Source of the DNA: Bacillota bacterium
GTDB taxonomy: Bacteria; Bacillota; Clostridia; Tissierellales; Peptoniphilaceae
Length of the DNA stretch: 11,098 bases
Direction: 5' to 3'
Assembly: GCA_023393715.1 (NCBI GenBank)
Contig: JAEXCD010000020.1
Span: 1 to 11,098, forward strand
Shown here: positions 6,972 through 11,098 of the stretch, piece after piece
Layout: the number at the start of each line of letters is the position of its first letter
Numbering within the stretch: position 1 is the first letter of the stretch
Notes under the pieces: model-generated
What the model saw: only the letters and a program-made list of their open reading frames with translations
Databases searched by the model: none
Told to the model about the DNA's origin: nothing
Made by a program: the position numbers and the translations under genes

Positions 6972-7968
6972 GTACATCCCTCCGTTCCGGGAAGAGGCGG
7001 TTCACCCATTTCGAAAGCTGGAATTCCTTCCGCCCGAGAAGTCCCGACGGACGGAACAGCATCATCGCGATCAAAATCAACGCATAGGCGATCATGCGAT
7101 AGTCCGTGAACGCGCGGAGCATCTCCGGAAGCGCCGTCAGTACGATTGCCGACAGCGTTGCGCCGGTGAACGACCCCATTCCGCCGAGGACGACCATGAC
7201 CAGAAGATTGATCGACTGATTGTAATCAAAATATTTTGCCGTGATCGAGCCGACATTGCAGGCGTACATCCCGCCGGCAACACCTGCGAAAAAGGCCGAG
7301 AGCGTAAAGGCAAAGATCTTCGCGCGCGTCGTATTGACCCCGGCCGCTGCAGCCGCGATCTCGTCCTCGCGAATCGCCAGCACCTCACGCCCGTGCCGGC
7401 CGGTCATAATCGTAAACATCAGCGCGACCGACGCCGCCGTAATCCAGAAAATGAGGGTAAAGCTCTGCATCTTTGGAATGCCCTGAAGTCCCTGTGCCCC
7501 GCCGGTAAAGCTGAAGTATTGGATCAGCACGCGAATAATTTCGCCAAAGCCCAGCGTAATGATCGCCAGATAGTCGCCCTTGAGCCGCAGCGCCGGAATG
7601 CCGATCAGAAATCCGATGCCTGCTGCGATAAAGCCGCCGAGGATCAGACCGGCGAAGTAGCCCGGCAGTCCGGAAAGGAGACCGCTCTTCAAAAAGAGCG
7701 CACAGGCATACGCGCCGACGCTCATAAAGCCCGCATGACCCAGATTGATCTGCCCCAGACAGCCCACCGTGATATTCAGGCTCACCGCCAGAATAATGTT
7801 GATACAGATGAAGTTGATGACCGCGCTCCAGTGCGAACGGATGATGCCCCGCGGCTGATTCGCCAGATTACTGAATATCCCGCCGCTTTCGAGACCCGCG
7901 ATGATCACGTAAACGGCGGCGACCAGCAAAAGTGTCAGCGCATAAGTTATTTTTCGATTTCGGGTCAT
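6952..7968 (-). CDS. livM: Branched-chain amino acid-type ABC transporter permease LivM
   Basis: This is a 338-residue inner-membrane subunit with many hydrophobic helices. It starts with a transmembrane segment (about 8-25) and a polar loop to residue 48. Family motifs: NITVGCLGQINLGHAGFMSVGAYA (65-88), GIPALRLKGDYLAIITLGFGEIIR (123-146), the ATPase-contacting loop AIREDEIAAAAAGVNTTRAKIFAF (198-221), and LGGMGSFTGA (261-270). It forms the channel with LivH. ATG at 7968 follows the livH stop by four bases. The ribosome binding site is weak (GAGAAAG within livH), which suggests that ribosomes finishing livH also begin livM. The C-terminus overlaps livG. Confidence 0.95.
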   Translation of the reverse strand: MTRNRKITYALTLLLVAAVYVIIAGLESGGIFSNLANQPRGIIRSHWSAVINFICINIILAVSLNITVGCLGQINLGHAGFMSVGAYACALFLKSGLLSGLPGYFAGLILGGFIAAGIGFLIGIPALRLKGDYLAIITLGFGEIIRVLIQYFSFTGGAQGLQGIPKMQSFTLIFWITAASVALMFTIMTGRHGREVLAIREDEIAAAAAGVNTTRAKIFAFTLSAFFAGVAGGMYACNVGSITAKYFDYNQSINLLVMVVLGGMGSFTGATLSAIVLTALPEMLRAFTDYRMIAYALILIAMMLFRPSGLLGRKEFQLSKWVNRLFPERRDVHESVNS

Positions 7969-7972
7969 ATGC

Positions 7973-8857
7973 TCACACTTTCTCTACGCGGCTGCTGCCA
8001 AAAATGCCCGCAGGCCGCACCAACAGCACGACGATTAAAATGCCAAAGACAAACGCGTCCGCCAGCTCCGAGGCCAGGTACGCCTTGGTCATCGCCTCGA
8101 CCAGCCCCAGAATAAATCCGCCCAGCACCGCTCCGGGAATGGAGCCGATGCCGCCGAGCACGGCCGCGATGAACGCCTTGATGCCGAGCATGGAGCCCAT
8201 CATCGGCGTAATTTGCGGATAGCGAACCAGATAGAGCAGGGAGCCGATCGCCGCCAGCCCCGAGCCGAGCGCAAAGGTCAGCGAGATCGACCGGTCGATG
8301 TTGATGCCGACCAGCTGCGCCGCCCCCGCATCCTCACTCGTCGCCAGAATCGCGCGCCCCGCATTCGTATGCTTCATGAAATGATACAGCGCCCACGTCA
8401 GTATCAGGGTAACGAGGATCGTGACCGCCGAGGACAGCGATATGCGAAAATCACCGAGGATCACCTCCCCGAGGTCCAACGCCTTCGAAAACGGCTTGGC
8501 CGAGGTGCCGAAGACCTTCATCGCCGCATTTTCCAGAAGCAAACTGACGCCGATGGCGGAAATGAGATTTGAGATGCGCGGAGACCGCCGCAGCGGACGA
8601 TATGCGATGCGCTCAATCGCGATGCCCAACAGCGCACAAACGGGAACAGCGATAAAAACGCCAAGCCACAGGGGAAGCCCCGCCGCGCCCAGAACGGGTC
8701 CGATCAAAAGGCACAGATAGGCGCCGATCATAATGATATCCCCATGTGCAAAATTGATCAGCTTGGCTACACCGTAAACCATGGTGTAGCCAAGCGCCAC
8801 TAAGGCATAGATGCTTCCCGTTTGCAGCCCGTTGATTACCTGCAATAAGAATTCCAC
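7973..8857 (-). CDS. livH: Branched-chain amino acid-type ABC transporter permease LivH
   Basis: This is a 294-residue inner-membrane subunit of normal length. Seen: the N-terminal LQTGSIYALVALGYTMVYGVAKLINFAHGDIIMIGAY (11-47), a LivH hallmark, IERIAYRPLRRSPRISNLISAIGVSLLLEN (about 80-110), an ATPase-contacting loop with TSEDAGAAQLVGIN, and GSIPGAVLGG near the C-terminus. The start codon is GTG (8857-8855), with AGGAG about seven bases upstream; no in-frame ATG precedes it. It follows livK by 21 bases and precedes livM by four. Codons 21-33 form a perfect 13-base inverted repeat (listed separately), unusual because it lies in a conserved coding stretch close to the start. Confidence 0.95.
   Translation of the reverse strand: MEFLLQVINGLQTGSIYALVALGYTMVYGVAKLINFAHGDIIMIGAYLCLLIGPVLGAAGLPLWLGVFIAVPVCALLGIAIERIAYRPLRRSPRISNLISAIGVSLLLENAAMKVFGTSAKPFSKALDLGEVILGDFRISLSSAVTILVTLILTWALYHFMKHTNAGRAILATSEDAGAAQLVGINIDRSISLTFALGSGLAAIGSLLYLVRYPQITPMMGSMLGIKAFIAAVLGGIGSIPGAVLGGFILGLVEAMTKAYLASELADAFVFGILIVVLLVRPAGIFGSSRVEKV
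8761..8795 (-). repeat. Perfect 13-bp inverted repeat (hairpin) inside the start of livH
   Basis: GCTTGGCTACACC (8761-8773) and GGTGTAGCCAAGC (8783-8795) are perfect reverse complements separated by nine bases. In the transcript this covers nucleotides 63-97 of livH, coding LGYTMVYGVAKL. A perfect 13-bp arm with short loop is unlikely by chance in a window this size. Function is not known; a pause, processing or attenuation point after livK is one possibility. Confidence 0.75.
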
Positions 8858-8878
8858 GTCTGTACTCCTGTCTCTCCG

Positions 8879-10093
8879 TTATTTCGTCGATTCCACCGTC
8901 TTAAAGAAGGTATATTTTCCTCCCTCGATCTTCGTGAGCGCGACGCCCTTGACCGGGTTGTTGTTTTCATCGAACTGCAAATGCCCCGTAACACCCGTAA
9001 AGTCCAATTTCTTCATCGCATCCACAACCTTTTGCGCATCCGTCGAGCCCGCCTCTTCGATCGCCTGCTTCAGCATGTACGCCGCATCGTAGGACAACGC
9101 CGAAAACGCAGTCGGCTCTTCCCCGTAGGTGTCGCGGTATTTTTGAACGAAATTCTGCACCTTTTCGTCCGTCGAATCCGGTGAATAGTGGTTCGTAAAA
9201 TATACGCCGTCCGCGATATTGGCATCATTGCCCAGCAGCTGCAGCACACCGTCCCAGCCGTCGGCTCCGAGGATCGTACCCTTGAACCCGACCTCCTTCG
9301 CCTGCTGCAGAATCAACGCGTCCTTTTCATAGTAGTCCGGTACGAGGAGCACATCCGGATTCTTCGCCGCAATGCTCGTCAGCTGTGCTGTCATGTCATT
9401 GTCCGCATCGCCGTAGCTTTCATTCGCAACGACCTCCAGGCCGATGTCCCCCGCCTCTTTTACAAATGCCTGCGCTACGCCGTCGGAATAATCGCTGCCG
9501 CTGTTGACGAGTACGGCTGCGGTTTTCGCCGAGAGATCGTTCTTCGCAAACTGAGCCAGAATCAGGCCCTGGAACGGATCCGTGTAGCACGCGCGGAATA
9601 CATTCGAACGCCCCTCCGTAATATTAAACTGCGTACCGGTCGGTGTCAGCATGGGCAAGCCACTGCTTTGCGTCTCCTGCGCCGTCACATTGGCCGCACC
9701 GGATGTAATGTTCCCCAGCAACGCAACCATGCCCTCATCCATCAGCTTGTTGAACGCATTGACCGCCTCGGTCGGATCACCCTTTTCATCCTCCAAAAGG
9801 AACTCGACCGGCTTCCCGGCGATGCCTCCGGCTTCGTTGATTTCGGAAAAAGCCAATTTTGCGCCGTTCATCGACGACACGCCGTACGTCGCCAGCGCGC
9901 CCGTCATCGGCCCCAGGCCGCCGATCCGAACCTTCTCGCCCGCGCCCTCCTCCTGAGCGGTCGAGCTCTCTGCCGTCTGGGAAGACGAACCTTCCGCCAC
10001 CTGAGAAGTCGACGACTCCGATGCAGCGCCACCGCCGCAGGCCGTCAAGCTCATCGCCATTGCCAAAAACAAAGCCAAACCCCGTTTTTTCAT
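8879..10093 (-). CDS. livK: Branched-chain amino acid-type ABC transporter substrate-binding lipoprotein LivK
   Basis: This is a 404-residue extracytoplasmic receptor. The signal peptide MKKRGLALFLAMAMSLTAC has lipobox LTAC with Cys19, followed by a Ser/Thr/Gln/Glu/Ala-rich tether (about 20-53) that holds it off the membrane. The type I periplasmic-binding fold follows: VRIGGLGPMTGALATYG (55-71), LGNITSGAANVTA (126-138) and LPMLTPTGTQFNIT (146-159) around the ligand pocket, DPFQG (172-176), GSDYSDG (199-205), DYYEKDALILQQAKEVG (253-269) and GADGWDG (276-282). Length is normal once the tether is allowed for. ATG at 10093 has AGGAGG five bases upstream. It is the first gene of the liv unit. The family binds Leu/Ile/Val but also other amino acids, amides or short acids, so the ligand is not fixed by sequence. 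It faces the NYN gene divergently. Confidence 0.94.
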   Translation of the reverse strand: MKKRGLALFLAMAMSLTACGGGAASESSTSQVAEGSSSQTAESSTAQEEGAGEKVRIGGLGPMTGALATYGVSSMNGAKLAFSEINEAGGIAGKPVEFLLEDEKGDPTEAVNAFNKLMDEGMVALLGNITSGAANVTAQETQSSGLPMLTPTGTQFNITEGRSNVFRACYTDPFQGLILAQFAKNDLSAKTAAVLVNSGSDYSDGVAQAFVKEAGDIGLEVVANESYGDADNDMTAQLTSIAAKNPDVLLVPDYYEKDALILQQAKEVGFKGTILGADGWDGVLQLLGNDANIADGVYFTNHYSPDSTDEKVQNFVQKYRDTYGEEPTAFSALSYDAAYMLKQAIEEAGSTDAQKVVDAMKKLDFTGVTGHLQFDENNNPVKGVALTKIEGGKYTFFKTVESTK

Positions 10094-10128
10094 ACCAGCC
10101 TCCTATATTGACCAAAAGTATGGTAGTG

Positions 10129-10156
10129 ATTATAACAGCGTGACAACTTTTTGCAA
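10129..10156 (-). promoter_or_regulatory. Promoter of the liv unit (extended -10)
   Basis: On the minus strand a perfect TATAAT (-10, plus 10129-10134) is preceded by TG at the extended -10 position (10136-10137). TTGCAA is 16 bases upstream (10151-10156) as a -35 matching four of six consensus bases. The predicted start is near 10122, giving a leader of about 28 bases that includes AGGAGG. A/T tracts upstream could act as an UP element. Confidence 0.7.
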
Positions 10157-10229
10157 AGCCCGAGAAATCGTTTTTCTGTATTTTTTGGTAAAAAATATTT
10201 TTATTTTTTCTATTCGAACTCTTGCACAA

Positions 10230-10249
10230 GGCTAAAATAGCCCTATTTT
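10230..10249. repeat. Overlapping inverted repeats upstream of liv, candidate operator
   Basis: GGCTA-AAA-TAGCC (10230-10242) overlaps AAAATAG-CC-CTATTTT (10234-10249). The core GCTAAAATAGC differs from GCTATAAATAGC at the lysR -10 (731-742) by one inserted T. It lies about 110 bases upstream of the predicted liv start. Operator function is only a guess. Confidence 0.35.
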
Positions 10250-10415
10250 TGCATTTTCTTATTCATTTATTACTTTTTTTTCGTCGTTTTTTCTTATTAT
10301 CTTCCTCGATTCGCGTATTTTGTCGCGTTTTCCTGGCAGGATTAAAAAAGTAAATTTTATACATTTCACTTTTTGAAACGATCTTCTTCACGGATGCCGC
10401 CCGCCTTCGACCTCG

Positions 10416-10444
10416 TTTCCCATTTCCTCTCTTTCCGATATAAT
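10416..10444 (+). promoter_or_regulatory. Likely promoter of the NYN-domain gene
   Basis: A perfect TATAAT lies at 10439-10444, with a poor -35 (TTTCCC, 10416-10421) 17 bases upstream. The predicted start is near 10451, leaving about 31 bases of leader before ATG at 10482. The weak -35 suggests low basal activity or help from an activator. Confidence 0.5.
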
Positions 10445-10481
10445 AAACAGTTGAAGACCCTTTATTTGAATGGAGGACGGT

Positions 10482-11098
10482 ATGAACGAAGAACGCCGCT
10501 TTGCGGTACTGGTCGACGCGGAAAATGTGTCGGCAAAATATATCAAGATTATTTTTGACGAAATGACCAACTATGGCGTCATTACGTATCGGCGAATCTA
10601 CGGCGACTGGACGAGCACGCGGAACAACGGATGGAAGAGCATCCTTCTCGATCATTCAATCACGCCGATTCAGCAATACAGCTACACCGGCGGAAAAAAC
10701 GCCTCGGACAGCGCCATGATTATCGACGCCATGGATATTCTGTATACGATGAGCGTCGACGGCTTTTGCATCGTCTCCTCGGACAGCGACTTTACGCGCC
10801 TGGCCTCCCGCCTGCGCGAATCCGGCATGACCGTCATCGGCATGGGCGAGAGCAAGACGCCGAGCGCCTTTATCGCGGCCTGCAGCGCTTTCAAATACCT
10901 CGACATCCTGTTTGAGCGCGCGTTGGCAGAGGAATCCGGCGCAGAGACCCGGGATGCGGAAGCACCTTCGTCGCGCAGCCGCGGCACAACGCCCAAGCGC
11001 ACTGCGCGCGCTAAGGAAAGCGGCGATGCGGAGAAAAAGACGCCCAAAAAGGAACCGGCCGTTTCGCCGGCGCCGCAGCCACAGACAAAGATATCGAC
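10482..11098 (+). CDS. NYN/LabA-like (PIN-fold) putative ribonuclease, 3' end outside window
   Basis: This gives 205 codons visible and open at the right edge. The NYN domain spans about residues 5-142, a PIN-like metal-dependent nuclease fold of the LabA/DUF88 group, thought to act on RNA in the cytoplasm. Four acidic residues at expected active-site positions are seen: Asp12 in VLVDAENVSAKY (9-20), Asp76 in GGKNASDSAMIIDAMDIL (70-87), and Asp101/Asp103 in IVSSDSDFTRLASRLRESG (97-115). KTPSAFIAACSAFKYLD (125-141) matches the usual end of the domain. From about 143 the chain becomes a low-complexity Ala/Lys/Arg/Pro/Glu linker, as in family members that carry a C-terminal OST-HTH/LOTUS RNA-binding domain, which would lie outside. 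The start is supported by GGAGG at 10472-10476, five bases upstream. It is divergent from liv, with no obvious functional link. Confidence 0.9.
   Translation, partial: MNEERRFAVLVDAENVSAKYIKIIFDEMTNYGVITYRRIYGDWTSTRNNGWKSILLDHSITPIQQYSYTGGKNASDSAMIIDAMDILYTMSVDGFCIVSSDSDFTRLASRLRESGMTVIGMGESKTPSAFIAACSAFKYLDILFERALAEESGAETRDAEAPSSRSRGTTPKRTARAKESGDAEKKTPKKEPAVSPAPQPQTKIS

Larger units (their letters stand above)
10094..10481. promoter_or_regulatory. Divergent livK/NYN intergenic region
   Basis: These 388 bases are strongly AT-rich between 10130 and 10380 and hold no convincing gene. They contain the liv promoter, the NYN promoter, an AT-only inverted repeat TATTTTTT-GGT-AAAAAATA (10179-10197) lying where an UP-element or operator of the liv promoter would be, and a GGCTA-AAA-TAGCC repeat (10230-10242). 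Runs of T and A with occasional C dominate 10255-10320. No terminator is needed because both flanking genes read outward. Confidence 0.6.

Noticed and set aside
6970..8115. Long open frame (381 codons) on the plus strand opposite livM and livH
   Set aside because: The product is dominated by Arg, Gln, His, Asp and Ala with no recognisable domain, and no ribosome binding site or promoter stands before it. The opposite strand carries clearly conserved permease motifs. It is a codon-bias shadow.
9188..10111. Open frame of 307 codons on the plus strand opposite livK
   Set aside because: Arg/Leu-rich, without family resemblance or translation signals. LivK on the other strand has a signal peptide and a full binding fold.
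1..11098. Search for CRISPR arrays, tRNA or rRNA genes, insertion sequences, phage or attachment sites
   Set aside because: No regularly spaced direct repeats, no cloverleaf-like tRNA sequence, no transposase or integrase gene, and no terminal inverted repeats with target duplications were seen by eye.

Overview
The window looks like chromosomal DNA from a low-to-mid-GC, Gram-positive-type anaerobe of the Bacillota, probably an amino-acid-fermenting Clostridia relative. The evidence is strong GGAGG ribosome binding sites, lipoprotein signal peptides on both solute-binding proteins, a clostridial-style crotonase, and simple TTGACA/TATAAT-like promoters. The genus cannot be named from sequence alone. 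No rRNA, tRNA, CRISPR array, insertion sequence or phage gene was seen.

Left part (1-1814): the 5' end of a crotonase (crt-like) gene runs off the left edge on the minus strand. A 562-base AT-rich regulatory region follows, then a divergent LysR-type regulator on the plus strand. The lysR gene has a good promoter with a palindrome just downstream of its expected start point. A bidirectional hairpin terminator separates lysR from the convergent transporter genes.

Middle (1874-5450, minus strand): a four-gene unit reads, in transcription order, ABC_sub_bind-family lipoprotein (TrpX-like), LivH-like permease (TrpY-like), ATPase (TrpZ-like), then an aspartate/glutamate-family racemase. It has its own good promoter, with a terminator-like hairpin upstream that separates it from the next unit. 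A hairpin lies between the binding-protein and permease genes.

Right part (5486-10156, minus strand): a complete five-gene branched-chain-amino-acid-type (HAAT) ABC transporter in the order livK-livH-livM-livG-livF, tightly packed, with an extended -10 promoter upstream of livK. An almost perfect hairpin sequence lies inside the start of livH. Diverging to the right edge (10482-11098) is a partial gene for a NYN/LabA-type (PIN-like) putative nuclease.

Read together, the nine minus-strand genes form two adjacent amino-acid (or amino-acid-like) uptake systems plus a racemase. The simplest inference is import of amino acids, perhaps including D-forms, with interconversion of enantiomers in the cytoplasm to feed fermentation. 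Substrates are not determined by the sequence. Most of the window is ordinary in gene content. The points worth a second look are the pairing of two transporters with a racemase, hairpins after each binding-protein gene, and repeated motifs in the lysR upstream region.
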